A stretch of DNA of 64,000 nt. Origin: Catenaria anguillulae PL171. Lineage: Eukaryota; Blastocladiomycota; Blastocladiomycetes; Blastocladiales; Catenariaceae. A model generated the notes under the pieces. It saw nothing but the letters and a program-made list of their open reading frames with translations. It had not been told where the DNA came from and made no database searches. How positions within the stretch are numbered: the stretch's first letter is position 1; every line of letters begins with the position of its first letter. Position numbers and translations under genes: made by a program. This document shows, piece by piece, positions 10,770 through 22,750 of the stretch. Location of the stretch: assembly GCA_002102555.1 (NCBI GenBank), contig MCFL01000023.1, forward strand, positions 248,001 to 312,000, written 5' to 3'.

Positions 10770-11814
10770 ATGTCAAATCCGTCCAAGGCGTTTGCCCGTG
10801 CCGACCGTCGTCCCGCTGGCCAGCTCCGTCCGCTCCATTCCACCCATGTACATGCACTTGGGTTCGATCCGTCCTCGGGGCTGGAATCGTGATTCTGACC
10901 CGCTCGCCTCCTGTCGCTTTCCTCGTCCAGGGTTTTCTCCACCGGGCAGACGGATCCGCCCAGTTCACCGTCGGTACTTGGACGAGACACATCCTGCCCT
11001 TCCTTCCTGTCAACGATCCCTGATCCGTATTGTACCCATTCTTGTGATGCTGCAACAGACAAGACATCGGTCATTTGCGGTATCCATGGCCCCGTCGAAG
11101 TCAAGCTCCGTGACGAGAAGCTCGACCGGGCGACGCTTGAGGTCGTGTTCAAGCAACACATTAGCCTGCCCAGTGCGTTTGCTTTACCTCCAAACTGATA
11201 ATGGGTATTGAACTCTCATCGCCGATTCCCTATTCAATAGCAACCCGTGAAAAGTTCCTTGAAACCACCATCCAATCCACGCTCGAACCGCTCATCAAGA
11301 CCGCCTTGCATCCTCGCACACTGATTCAGCTCAGCTTTCAAACCATTCAAAACGACGGATCGGTACTCGGCATGCTTCTGCTTCATCTTGAATCAATGCC
11401 CCACTCGCGCACTCACACTCACATTTTACCTCTGAACAACCCCAATAGCTCCTCGCCGCGGCCTACAACGCCGCCTGCGTTGCCCTCATCGATGCCGGCA
11501 TCCCACTCCAATCCGCTTTTGCCGCCGCTTGCATTGCGATTCTGCCCGACGGCACCGTGCTCATGGACCCAACGGCCGACGAGGAAGAGCAAGCAGCAAG
11601 CGTGCATACATTTGTGTTTGACTCGGCGACCATGGGCGAGTCTGGGGCGTACATGGTGCATTCCAACGGGCAGTTTACCGTTGAGCAGTTTGAAAAGTGT
11701 TACCAATATGCCAAGGCCGCGGCAAAGCATGTGATTGAGTTTCTCAAGGTGGTGCACATGCCATCCGGGTCGAGAGCCGAGGCGGAGGCCGAGGATGTGG
11801 TCATGGGCGAGTAA
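10770..11814 (+). CDS. RRP46: Exosome core subunit Rrp46/EXOSC5 (RNase PH-like)
   Basis: Five exons: 10770-10847, 10931-10973, 11059-11172, 11241-11362 and 11449-11814, giving 240 residues. All four introns (68-86 nt) keep phase. It is a ring subunit of the RNA exosome for RNA decay and 3' processing. The N-terminus reads RRPAGQLRPLHSTH, then HRADGSAQFTVDKTSVICG, the Rrp46/Rrp41-type DGSA block. The C-terminal half has LLAAAYNAACVALIDAGIPL and ILPDGTVLMDPTADEEE, typical of Rrp46 rather than Rrp41 or Mtr3. The ATG sits in a strong context (GCCACCATG). Exon 2 is only 43 nt. It ends 81 bases from the convergent WDR60 gene. Confidence 0.93.
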
Positions 11815-11895
11815 AGATTGCGGCGTGAGGGTCATGTAATTAGTCATCAGAGTCCTTTATCAAGTATTTATTCCAATCCTCATTTTTGCTCGATC

Positions 11896-13961
11896 TTAAG
11901 CAAAGGGCACATTGTACACAACGACCGCTCCCCGCTCAGGCTCCCACACGGCCATCCTGCCAACAGCCATGCCAACCAATTCCTGCTCATTCCCACGGCT
12001 TGCGCTTGTCTTCCTCGCCACCCTGACCACACGCTCCATGTCCCACTTGACCTGGTCAGTCCGCCAGCTCACTACCCACCGGCGCGTCACAGCAACCACG
12101 GTCTTGAACTCGGCCTCGTTGCCCGCGGTAGCGGCGGCGTTGGCGCGCGGAAACCACAAGCCAAGCACGGCTGGTCCACCCTTCTCATCCGCTTGTCCCT
12201 CGTCCTCGAGCACCTGCCAAACAACCTCGGGTGCCGCCCCACGGTTTACATGAAACACGCACACGTGGCCCGCCCCAGTGCCCACCACAATCCACTCGCG
12301 CGCCACTATAGACATGCAGGTGACTCCGGCCGCGGCCACGGATTTCGGCAGGTAGTACCGATCCGTTGCCCGCACATTGCTCGTGACCAGTAAATCGCCC
12401 GGAGCACGCACAATAGATCCGTTGGCCGTGGCGGCGAGTAAGCCGATGGATGATGAAGTGGAGGCGTCAAGGGCAGTCACGACCGGATACGGGACGGGGG
12501 CCAGATCAGTTGGATGTGGTGCCCGGCGCACGCGAGGCGGTGGTGGAAACAAGCAGATGGCGGTGGGAGTGGTGGCGGGGACGAGGGCAATGGTGGGCGA
12601 TAGGGATATGCCCCAGACCGCGGCTTTGCCGAGCTCGTCCACAGTCACCAGGGATCGGTCCGTGACGTGGTGTATGGCGACAATGGGTGCCGAGTGAATG
12701 GGCTCTGGGACACTGGCATTGTCATGGTCTTGGCCAATCGAATGGGATTGTGACTGGAGGAGAAGAAGTGCGTAGCTTGCCCAGACGGGTTCGGATCCGT
12801 TGCGCCTCGATACGCTAGCTTTGCGCAGGTCCCAAGCAAGGAGGGCGCCGTCGGTGGTACCGGCAAGTACGAGCCAGCGAGGGTGAGGTGAAATTGACAG
12901 AGTGGAGAGAGTGCCCCAGCAAGTAAGCACATGTGCAGGAGCTGGTGCAGCTGCTTTACGGGACGTGATGTGAATGATGGAGCGGGCAGAGGTTGCAGAG
13001 GATGATGAACAGAGCGAGTATGCGAGAAGATGGGCGTGGTCTGCAGGCGTGTGGAGTGCGGTGACCTTGTGTTCTACTTATGGGAATAGGAATGGAGTAA
13101 GCGGATGAGGCGAGGTCAATAATGCATGAATGTTTTGAATGTACCCATGGGAATGGGGATGGTGAACAACTCGACCAATCCGGCGTGAGGATCATGCACC
13201 TCGTCCACAACCGTATCCGAAGCTGCTGCTGCCGACATGATGGAATCAAACACTTGGCTCGCACCCATCACAAACTTGGTCAACTGCGGCGTCCACTCAA
13301 GCCCTGAATTGGTCCGCTTGGTGCTAGCCTTTTTCTTGTCCTTTTTCCCCTCCTTCCCACTGCCGCTGGCCATTGACGGCGCCACAATCACAACGTCGTC
13401 AGGACACTGAGTCTCTACACTTGCGGTGGAAACCTCCTCGGTCTGCACGGCCAGCTCAATCAGGTCCGATCCCGTCTGTGTTTCCTTTTGCGAGAACCGG
13501 TTCCCACCGCCATCGACACGCGCCGACGCGAGCAATGCCAGCTCGTAACGCGACTTTGGCGGCATATCCAGCAACGTAAAGTTGACGTATTCGAATGTGA
13601 CGAGCTTGCGGATGGCTTTGACGCGCGCAGACTCGGCAGTGGCAGCCGATTTTCCGTGTTTGGCCGCACCGCCGCCACCCGACATGGTTCCCAGGCCAAA
13701 GCCTGTTGGAGCACGGACGCCATTGGTCGCAGGAGAAGCACCTATCAGACCCCCTCGTGTCGGTGATGCAGAGTTTGTGATTGTTTTCGCAGCAGAGGAT
13801 GGCCGCAAAAGTGGAGGCTGCGGAGATGGGACCTGCTGACGGTGGCCGTGACTTGGACTGACGTGATGATGGTCGGCGCCCGTATCCTCGTCCTTGTCAG
13901 AGTCGTATGCCTCAAAGTCGTCCGTGTATTCTTCAAAGTCGTCAGAGTATTCACTGCTCAT
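11896..13961 (-). CDS. DYNC2I1: Dynein-2 intermediate chain 1 (WDR60)
   Basis: Two exons, 13961-13145 and 13076-11896, with an intron of 68 nt (GTACAT...CATAAG, phase 1), giving 665 residues. WDR60 is part of the dynein-2 motor that drives retrograde intraflagellar transport. The N-terminus is the acidic SEYSDDFEEYTDDFE segment. The light-chain/WDR60 region is visible as FEYVNFTLLDMPPKSRYEL, then KETQTGSDLIELAVQTEEV and VETQCP, matching the conserved WDR60 QTEE stretch. A C-terminal propeller includes LVLAGTTDGALLAWDLRKA and WIVVGTGAGHVCVFHV. A Lys-rich linker (KEGKKDKKKASTKR) separates the two. It is shorter than animal WDR60 because its disordered N-terminal region is reduced. Its presence implies a cilium or flagellum. 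Confidence 0.9.
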
Positions 13962-14972
13962 GGTTGGAAGTTTTTCGTGTCCTTGTCTGCATTGCACAGT
14001 GCCAAAAGGAACACCAACTCGCTCGTAAAGCTCGTGAAGTGATCGACTACAACACAGCCTGGATACGCATCACGTGAGGTCGTTTGAGCAGGCTAAACTA
14101 CGCCAGCTGTTTCGGTCCAGCACTGCCAGTTTACCAGCCACGCGTAATGACAGCCCAATGAGTATATAGGCGGGTCACTGGTTTGCCCATTCCCATTCTC
14201 CTGGGTGTGAATATTCGTGCACCTCCCTCACTTGGAGCGCTTGTGGGTCTTCCCGCGCACTGGCGTAAAGTCCAAGGAGGGGCAAGCATTGGTGCTCAGA
14301 CTAACTATCGTCCACCCAGTCTGCCGGACGCTTCTTTGTGCGTTTTTGTTTGTTCCCTCGCTGTTCACTCAATCTCCGGAAGCAGTCCGCCCTCGCTTGG
14401 GTCCGCATGTGTTTGCCCTTTTGCGACTGCAGTGCTTGTTGGATCCCACCCCGTGTGGTCGTGAAGCCTGTCGCTGTCTCGCATGAGAAGGCCGTGTGGG
14501 TACCATACCCAGCTTGGGAGAGCGCAGCGCTCCTTGATATTTCGTACCTTTCAGTATTTTTTTCATATTGTTGTTTATCCTTCGGGAAATTCACAGTTTG
14601 GAAAAAGCTCCTATGGGGCCATGACTGTTGGGGGCAACCATCGAGGAGACATTCCCATCTTGCTCTTTTATTTTTCAACCTGCTTCGGGTTGGGCTGTGG
14701 CCAATGAGTCCAATTTCCGAGACGCGGAATGAGAGAAAAGCTGAATGCAACACGTATGCAACGTGAATCTCGGTAACAATGTCTGAGGGCCGAACTACAA
14801 TGACTGCCAAGATTCTCATCAACAAATGCACACGCTCCATACGGAATCAATATCTGCTGTCGACCGGAGACAGGATGCTTGTACAAAAGTGTGCTCATTT
14901 ACGACACGTTGGGGAAATGGATGATCATATGAACCAAACAAGCAAAACAAGACATGGGTGAAAGATGCGAAT
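13962..14972. other. About 1 kb without a recognised gene
   Basis: Upstream of WDR60 and downstream of the carrier gene. It contains a TATA-like element (14163-14170) and a T-run at 14560-14566. Two overlapping frames (14301-14840 on minus, 14338-14766 on plus) look like shadows of each other and resemble no family. I compared by eye with U1, U2, U4, U5, U6, 5S and SRP RNA and found no match. A transcribed non-coding RNA is possible. Confidence 0.4.
14163..14170 (+). promoter_or_regulatory. Orphan TATA-like element
   Basis: TATATAGG on the plus strand, with no recognised coding sequence starting downstream on that strand. It may serve an unannotated transcript or be chance. Confidence 0.35.
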
Positions 14973-16409
14973 CTAGGTGGAATACTGCTTGAGCAGCCGT
15001 TGCTGGACCTCGTACACCAGCAAAGTGATGCCAAACAGCGGCTACAAACCGATTGACAGCGAGAATGGTCAGTCGACAGGACGCAACGCAACGGTGTTGG
15101 GAACCAAAAAGGAGGGCACGTACCGAGACAATCATGCAACGAGGCAATGTGCCCTTGAAGAGAGCCTTGGGGCCTTCGTTTCGGACAATGTCACTGCAAA
15201 TGAACAACGACTCAAACGGGATCAGTTAGTCGGCATACGTGGGCGACGCGAAAAGCCGAAAAGTCGTACGTGAAGCAGTGCCGAATGCCCGTGTATGGAC
15301 TGCCACTCGCTTGCAACCGTGTCTGCGCAGGATGAATGGAGCGAGTCAGTCGAAGTCGCTCTCTGCCGTGTCACAAGCGCCAAAGCCATACCTTGATCAC
15401 ATCCATGGGCGTCACTGCTCCTGCCGCCAACCACCCAGCCAAAATACCCGACCCAAACACATGTCCAAAGCTCACCTTACCCTCTTCATCTGCACACATC
15501 CCCTTGAAGAAGGCATGCGCCGGGAAAAAGAGAATTGAAAACGGCACGTCACGCATGAGCGTCGCGGCCGTCCCCTTGTACATGCCCCTCACGCCAAGTC
15601 CTCTGACGACTTGCGCCAAACTGGGCGGCTGCTGGCCCTTTGGCGTGTTGAGTGCCGCCAATTGCATCTGAATCTTGGTCACCTCCATGGGACAGGTGGC
15701 AATCACTTGGCAAGTCCCCGCAAGGGCACCCGAGAGCATGCCCCAGACAATGGGCAGCGAATCTGGGTGTGTTTGGAGACGTGACGCAAAGTGTTCGCGT
15801 GCAAGGTCATTGACGGCGAGCTTGATGGCCTTTTCGGGCGTGATGCCAACAAGGTTGGCAGAGATGCCGCGGTACAAGCCGCGCGAGCCTTCGGCGCGAA
15901 CGGTTTGGCGGAAGCAGTCAATGCTAACGTGTTGCAATGAAAGTGATCAGGCAGGTAGACCGGTCAAACGGGATTGATCCGGTGAGCAAGAAGACGTACA
16001 CGCCCTTGTACTGGTTACCGGTTTGGTTCTGCAAGCGGGTTTTCACCATGTCGATAGGGTAAATGCTGGAATTTGGTTGGCATGATGTGGTCAATCACTT
16101 ACGGCTCATTAAGGCCGTTCATTTAAAGGTGACGAACATGGTTGTGCCGATAATGCCGGCAATCGAGCCCGACACGAGCTTGGCGACAATGCTATGTGCA
16201 AAGCGGCACGCCCGACGGTCAGGTTTTGCTTACTTGATCACAGCGGAATATCAACGGGCGGTGGGAAAGAGGAATACGGACCCGCCAGACTTTGCTTGGG
16301 TCACCGCCAGTTGCGCCTTTTGCTGCTGCGAGTGCGCTGTCGGGTTCATGATGGATACGATACCAGAATTGGGAGAGGCGGTTACAAGGGCAGCGGGCGG
16401 GGCCGACAT
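14973..16409 (-). CDS. Mitochondrial glutamate-type carrier (SLC25A18/A22-like)
   Basis: Seven exons: 16409-16282, 16191-16138, 16065-16000, 15923-15392, 15322-15270, 15193-15124 and 15041-14973, giving 323 residues. All six introns (69-90 nt) keep phase. Three carrier repeats are seen, with inner-membrane signatures YPIDMVKTRLQ, CPMEVTKIQMQ and TPMDVIKTRLQ. The block GITPEKAIKLAVNDLAREHF is characteristic of glutamate and aspartate/glutamate carriers. There is no EF-hand domain, so it is a glutamate/H+ symporter type rather than the Ca-regulated aralar type. The N-terminus (about 45 residues, Ala/Ser/Gln-rich) is longer than in animal carriers. It ends KQYST. Six introns in 1.4 kb make it the most fragmented gene of the window. 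Confidence 0.92.
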
Positions 16410-17169
16410 GGTGGGTGCTTGACGGTAATGGGACTTGGGAGACTGGCGGCGTTGCCGAGACCCGGTGATTGACGGGGCGAGGTCAAATCAATAGCGGGCA
16501 ATGTGCAAAGGCGAGAGGAATCTTACATGGAAATGCTGCCGTGTCTTATTACTGCCATGCATTGAGAGAGTCGGCCACACATTTTGGCTCGCTGCGCACC
16601 ACTCGATGCGTCGATGCGAGTTTTTCCGCACTCGTTGGGCTCGTTGGGGTTGAGGTTGAGGGCGAAGCCCGCCGATCGCCCCATCGTGTCCGCGTCGTGT
16701 CCGCACCTCTCGCCAAGCACAGATTCTTTATGTGCACACGGACCAAAGATGCTCCCAGTGTACGACGGGAACTGGCAAAAAAGTGGATGCATTTTGTTCC
16801 CGAGCTTTCGCCGCCACGGATAACATCTCCATTATCGGACAAGGCAAAGAAGGCTGCTCCGTGTGATCAGTAGACTTACATGTCGGTTGTGTGTATTTGC
16901 AGCAATGTGAATTTTGCTATTCAAGGATTGCTTCGCTTCAGCGGAGGCCTCGAGCTCGAGCAAAGGTACAAGCAATGCAGCGACATAAGAGATGCATGTT
17001 GATTTGAAAGAGAAGAGCGACACGAAGGAATGACAAGAATCACGAGAAAAGGTCACAGACAAGCCGGTTACGGAAGTTGAGAGGTATACAAAATAACTCG
17101 GGGGATCAAAAAAGTGCGACGGCCAAGGGTCCCAACAACAACAGACAACAATGGCAACACTCAAACCCG
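16410..17169. other. Intergenic region, no gene seen
   Basis: The spacer upstream of the carrier gene and downstream of the 11-mer repeat gene, which are both on the minus strand. Frames on both strands are short and overlapping, with compositions typical of shadows. It should contain the carrier promoter and the repeat-gene 3' region. Confidence 0.5.
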
Positions 17170-18836
17170 TTACGCCGTCATAGATGCGTTATCGTCCTCC
17201 TCCATCAGTTGTTGCGTTGTCTCCTTTTCCATTGCGCGAATCACCTTCCTCGCCGCCCGCTCAGAGTCCTTATCGGCCGGCAACCCGTCGCGAATCACAA
17301 ACAGCTCATGCTCCTTGAATCCCTCCACCGGCGCTTGCTCGCCCACCTCACTGCTTTCGGCCGTCAAGACGCTGGCCACATCCTCATCCAATGTGCCAGG
17401 CGTCACTTCGACTTGTACATTGGGATCCAACCCGAGCGTTGAGGCCGCACCCTCCGACGCTGTCCGGAGCATATCCTCGGCACTCGCAACCGCCGTGTTT
17501 GCAACCTGACTCACCTCGTCCTTGACCGACGTCAACTTGCCCTGCGCCTGAGCGTCATGCCTGTCCTTGACATCCTCGTGCAACTGCTCCTGCGCCGCCA
17601 CTTGCGTGGGTCCAACGTAATCCTCGCGCAACCGTTCAATCGAGTGCTCGACTGTCTCAAGCACCTGGACCGCGACTTTGGCGGCCGTTTCCTCGGCCGA
17701 GTGCAACACCTCGGACGCCGTGCTGGCAATCGACGCAGACACGCGCCGGATCGAGTCGGCCGTCGATGAGACAATGGACGTGGCCGTGTCTTGGGTCGCG
17801 TGCATCGTGCGCGAGGCAACGTCGGCCGTGACGGATCCGAGATCTTGGGCCTTGTGCAGGGTGGTCGTGCCTGCATGTTGCAGCGACGTGAGTGTCGATG
17901 TAGTCGTGCCTTGGATGGTCGAGGCTGCCGATGAGGCCGTTTGCTGGGCAGAGGTCAAGGTGGACGCGGCCGTGTCGCGAGCCGACGCGACGGCGGTCGA
18001 GGTTGTGTCTTGGATGGTGGACGCGGCTGACGTGGCCGATTGTTGGGCAGATGTGAGCGTCGATGCCGCCGATTGTTGAACCGCGGCCAAAGTCGAAGCG
18101 GCCGAGTCGCGAGCAGAGGCCAGAGTCGAGGAAGCCGTGTCTTGAGCTGATGCCAGAGTGGATGCCGTGGATTGCTTGGCTTGTTCAAGAGCTTTTCCGG
18201 TCGAGTCTTGAGCAGACGCCAGGGTCGAGGAGGCAGATTGTTTGGCCGAGTCGAGCGCGGATGACGCAGAGTCCTTTGCCGAAGCGAGCGTGGCCGAGGC
18301 AGAGTCTTGAGCCGACGAGAGCGATTCCGAGACGGCGGTACCGGCTGTGTTGAGGGCCATGTTGGCGGTTTCCACCGGGTGCGACATGGATTCTGTGTCA
18401 AGGGGGAGACATTGGAACCGCATCAGCCAGATCCTGACGGACCGTGTGGCACAGGGAACCGTGGACGCGTACCGGGAGTGGGAATATCGGCCTTGAAAGG
18501 CGACGCAGACTCGGCTGCGATTTCTGTCCACAACAACGGGAATGGAACACGAGTGAGTCACTGGGATGCATGTGTATAGAGTTGGCGAGCGACAACGAGT
18601 GACGAACGGGCAGCGCCAGCGTGGACTTGAGCAGCGCGCTCCGTGGTTGTGCGATTCAGCTCCTTGTCCTTTTCGATCTCCTCGGGCGGCAGCATGACGA
18701 CGCGGCAGACGCCCGGCGCGGGCGATTCGCCAGGCAACAGTTCCGTGTCGCCGACTTTGGTCTCCGAGAGGGGCTCGTACGGGTTTTCCGTGTTGGTGAA
18801 TTGGATGGCTTGCGGGTTGCGTTCGTAGTCCGACAT
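17170..18836 (-). CDS. LEA-like 11-mer amphipathic repeat protein
   Basis: Three exons: 18836-18608, 18523-18473 and 18392-17170, with introns of 84 and 80 nt (GTTCGT and GTACGC donors), giving 500 residues. Residues about 110-260 are 11-residue repeats of the type SAsSTLASAqD (for example SASSTLASAQD, TASSTLASARD, SAASTLTSAQQ). The hallmark is Ala/Ser/Thr-rich amphipathic helix with charged residues at fixed places. This periodicity is that of group 3 LEA proteins and of some lipid-droplet or apolipoprotein helices. The N-terminal part (MSDYERNPQAIQFTNTENPY...) and the acidic C-terminal part (ending MEEDDNASMTA) are unique. No signal peptide or membrane segment is evident. It could protect against desiccation in spores or bind lipid surfaces; this is inference. 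Confidence 0.8.
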
Positions 18837-19318
18837 GGTGTGGTGCGATGACGTGAATGTGAATGTGAATATGAAAGGAAATGTGACTGGTGAGGAACTG
18901 AAAGGGCAGATGAATTTGAAGGGGGTGCTGTCGCCGCTGTTATGTACTTAGTGTATTTAACAAGTGCATGGTGGGCGTCTCAGCGCAACCACGTCAAAGT
19001 CGAGCCAGTGATCAATCATCCATCCACTGTCCACACGCGATGGGTCTCACTCTCATCTTTGCAGGTTTAGTCTCAGTCCGCGGCATCGATGAATCCAACC
19101 ACAATGCATCTGCTTCGAGTCACTATGTGCATTTTCAAGTCTCAGTCTCAGTCTATAACCAAGTCTGTGAATCTGCCACCAATGTGAGGGCCCGGGTTAA
19201 GAATGGACGATAGCCCTCGAGACGCTTGTCTGGTCTGGCATTGTTGTGCCATGTTGATGACGATTCGGCCAGCTCTTGATTGATCACACTTTCCCAAGCA
19301 AGTTGAATCGCCTCAACC
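18837..19318. other. Divergent promoter region
   Basis: 482 bases between the divergent 11-mer repeat gene and the HAM1-like gene. It presumably contains both promoters. No other feature is seen. Confidence 0.5.
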
Positions 19319-22219
19319 ATGCCGCTCTTTGTACGTCTCCGGACCCTGAGCCGATCGCGACCAGCAACTCCACTGAGCTCATCCGCTCGCTCGCCACATC
19401 CACAGAGCAAGCCCATCATTCACGAAGAGGTCCGCACCTTTCCCGGCCGCGGCGCCGTCACCGACGTGACCCCGCAAGAAGTCAAGGAACAAGCCCGTGA
19501 CCGCGAATTCCACCTGCTCGAAGTCCTCACGTCGCTGCAGCAAGGCCACATTGCCTCGAATGCCACGCTCATCGAGACGATTGACCGACTGCAAGATCTC
19601 GTGGCCTCCATGAATGTCAACAAGTACAAGCTCTCGTCCGATGGCCGCACGCTCTTGTCGGATTTCGAGTCGCTCTTGTCGACGCTGCGCGAGTTTATCC
19701 TGGAAAAGAACGAGGATGAGATTTTGCAAAAGTTGGCGTTTCACGCGAATTTGGCGGCTAGGGGAACGGCCATGCCCAGTGTGAGCGGTACGTACTCATT
19801 TTTTTCTTCTCACAACACCAAGTCATGCTTGATCTTGTCGCTCACTTGAGGTCGGCAATTGGATTTGGTCTCACAGGTGCTCTCCCGCCGCGCGATACGT
19901 TGGCTCAACGTGCAACCGGCATGACCACGCTCGTTCGCTTGCTCATCTCCAACCCAAACTTTCGCGGTATCCTTGCCGATTTCACCGACGTGCGTGGTGA
20001 TACCTTCCCTCTCCTCAGTTCCTGATGGATCCACTCACACGACTTGACCGAATCGACACCCTTAGGTCTTCCGCTCAGCCTACGGCGAAAAGACGCACGC
20101 AACGCTCAAGGAGCGCATTCTCGGTGACCTGACTCCCGGTGCTGGTGCCTCTGCTTCATCTGCAGCCGGCACGACCCCACGCCGCGGCGCAGCCGACGAC
20201 ACGGTCTACTCGCAAACGGGCCTCACGGGCGACGACTCTGGTATCGCCGCCGCATACGACGACTCGGGGATCTTGCATGACACGATGCACTCGCGCCGGT
20301 CCACGGCCGCCACACTTGGCCGCGAATCGGTGCACACAACGACGGCAGCGGCAGGCGGCGACCGTAGGTCCACGTGGGGATACGGCGAGCCCATTGTCAC
20401 GCGCACGCTCCCGCCCGAGCGCAAGGTGTATGTGGACGAGCCCACCACGGATGAGTTTGTGCGTGCGGCGGCGACCCGGCCGCATCCGACAACGGCCGCG
20501 GTGGTGGATCGCGAATTGAGTCCTGGGCGGTTGCCGCACGCGCATCATCATCGTCACGGAGGCGTTAGGCATCACCACCAGCATCATCATCGGGATGCGC
20601 GCGTGGTTGAAGAAGTGACGACCACGACCACGACGGAACGGTCGGGTGCCGCCGAATCGGCCGGCATGCACTCGCGCCAAACTACGGGCGTGTCCACGCT
20701 GGGCGGCACCTTGGGCGGCGGCGGCGGATCGACGTACGGGCGCATCATTCCCGCCCGCGCCATGCAGCTCGTTGCGCAAACTCGGTCGGCCATGACGCCA
20801 CAACAACAGTCCATATTGGAGCGCCGCTTGCGCAACCTGCTGCGAGACTTGGCGGCCGACCGCGAGTACCAGGAGAGCATTGGGTATCTCATGTCGATGA
20901 TTGGCACGCTGGCGCAGTCACCCATGGGCACATCGACGGCGCACCATGTGGATGCAAACGTTTACTCGGTGGCCATTGAGCTCAAGAGGTTACTCGAGTC
21001 CATGGCGGGCATGTCGATGGCGCCGCTCATTGAGGCCGCGTATGGGTTCACGTTGTTGATGCGGCAAGACGCGCATTTGCGTGAGCTGGTGGCCGACAGC
21101 CGCGTGTTTTTCGAGCGTGCTGTGCGCGATCCGACGTACTTGGAGTCGCGCGAGTATGCCACAAAGTTGAGCGTGCTTCAGGACCGTGCCATGGTGTGGT
21201 GGCAAACTGAGCAGGTCGAAATAGTGCTGAGTCGCGCGCTCGAGTTTTTGGATGCGCTCCGGTCGGATCGCTTGTCGCGTGCGCTGGTCAGGGACGTGTC
21301 TCAATTGTCGGGCACACTGCTGTATTCTCCGAGCGGGCGGCTTGCATTCAAGGGCGACCTCGTCAACGATTTCCGCGTGGTACTGTTGCCGGCCATTTTG
21401 CAGCAAATCAAGTTTATTGCCCTCCCGCGCATCGAGCACCGCGACGCCGACATGGACTTGATTCTCGACAATATCGTCCTGACGAGTGCCAATTTCTTGC
21501 CCAACCTGTTTGAACTCGAAATGGTGAATCGCGCGCAAATGAGCCCGAGGCAAGAAATCGACGACCGGTTCACGCACGTGTTTTCGCTCAATGCCTACCA
21601 AATCCAAGCCGACATTCGCGACATTTCCTGGTACTATCGCAAGCGGTCGGGGTTCCCCAAAGTCACCGACTGGGGCGTCATGGACTTGGCCATTACGGGC
21701 GAGGGCATTTCGGCCAAGGTCATGTTCGAGTACGACCGGCACGGCGCGGCGCAGACCTTGATCCCATTGCGAGTGCGTGCCGACGTGGACGAGATTCGCA
21801 TCAACCTTCACCACACCAAGCACGACTTGCTGTTCAAGCTTGCGGGGCCCATCATTAAGAGTACGATTCGCAAGGCGCTCATCACCAACATTGAGCAGAC
21901 GATCTTGTCGTACCTCTTGTCGGTGGATCGGTCCGTGACCATGTTCAAGTCGTCGCCGTGGATGAACTCGATGCGGTCGTCATCCAAGCGTGAGGGTGCA
22001 GCCAAGCATGCGCCGTCATTTTTGCGCAACCTGGTTCCTGGATTCGTTCGTGGTTCCCACCATCAAGAAGAACCGAGGCACCCAAGGAATCGGCAAAGTT
22101 TCTCACGGTCGCGGTCGGCAGGTGGTGGAGCGGGTGGATATCGGGCAGCCAGGGGAGGCGCAACGAGCACGGCGACGACGACTGGAGGTATGGGCGGCAA
22201 CAGCGGGTATTACTACTAG
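19319..22219 (+). CDS. HAM1/BPI-like fungal protein (DUF5923 type)
   Basis: Three exons: 19319-19787, 19877-19989 and 20066-22219, with introns of 89 and 76 nt (GTACGT, GTGCGT), giving 911 residues. The N-terminal helical region (HLLEVLTSLQQGHIASNATL; LLSDFESLLSTLREFILEKN) is followed by LRDLAADREYQESIGYLMSM. The C-terminal lipid-binding-like beta domain has ITGEGISAKVMFEYDRHGAA. This layout matches fungal HAM1-like proteins related to BPI/SMP tubular lipid-binding folds. A His-rich linker (HAHHHRHGGVRHHHQHHH) lies near residue 355. The C-terminus is Gly/Ser/Arg-rich with alternating charges and ends GYYY. A membrane or lipid role is likely, but the biochemical function is unknown. Confidence 0.8.
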
Positions 22220-22750
22220 GCGGGCAGTGTCGTGTGACTTGTTGGCGGCCTGCCGACAGTGCCGACAGTGAAGCAGCGGTTCATGATGTGGTTGGAGCAT
22301 GTATCCATTTCATTTGCTTTCGCTTGTGTTTAGTCATGTATTGTCTCTTGTCATTCTTCCCATCCTTTCCTTGTCCTCTTTTCGAATCCCTGTCGCTGTG
22401 CCAGCGGACGAATGCGCACTTCTGCCATTGTTTGGCACTTTCCCGCCCCATTTATACTACTCGTTGTTTTCTGTCGGTCAACTCGATTGCATCCTCTTGT
22501 GCATTACGATAAGTGAACCGAAATGTAATCCGTCTTTGTCCAGTTGACGACCTTCCAGCCTTTGCATACACTCGTTGGCCGTTGCAGGTCGGGCTGGTTG
22601 ACTGGCGAGCTTTGGCTGCCGGTCCGTCCAAACTACTTATACCAGCATTAACCTCGTGCTGCGGGTCACACACACATGATCGATCACCTGGCAGTGGGAG
22701 CTAGCAACTGACCGTCGAGATAATCGCTTGGCTCACACACCACTGTCATT
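22220..22750. other. Intergenic region, no gene seen
   Basis: A T/C-rich spacer between two plus-strand genes, expected to hold the HAM1-like 3' region and the next promoter. Nothing else is recognised. Confidence 0.5.

Noticed and set aside
14301-14840. Overlapping frames of 179 (minus) and 142 (plus) codons
   Set aside because: Neither has a recognisable motif, and they mirror each other; the region has no splice signals of the type seen elsewhere in the window.
14973-16409. Calcium-regulated aspartate/glutamate carrier (aralar/citrin)
   Set aside because: The N-terminus before the first carrier repeat is only about 45 residues and has no EF-hand, so a simple glutamate carrier is more likely.
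17170-18392. Transmembrane or silk-like protein from the Ser/Ala/Thr-rich repeat
   Set aside because: The repeat period is 11 with charged residues at regular places and no hydrophobic span, so an amphipathic-helix (LEA-like) reading fits better.
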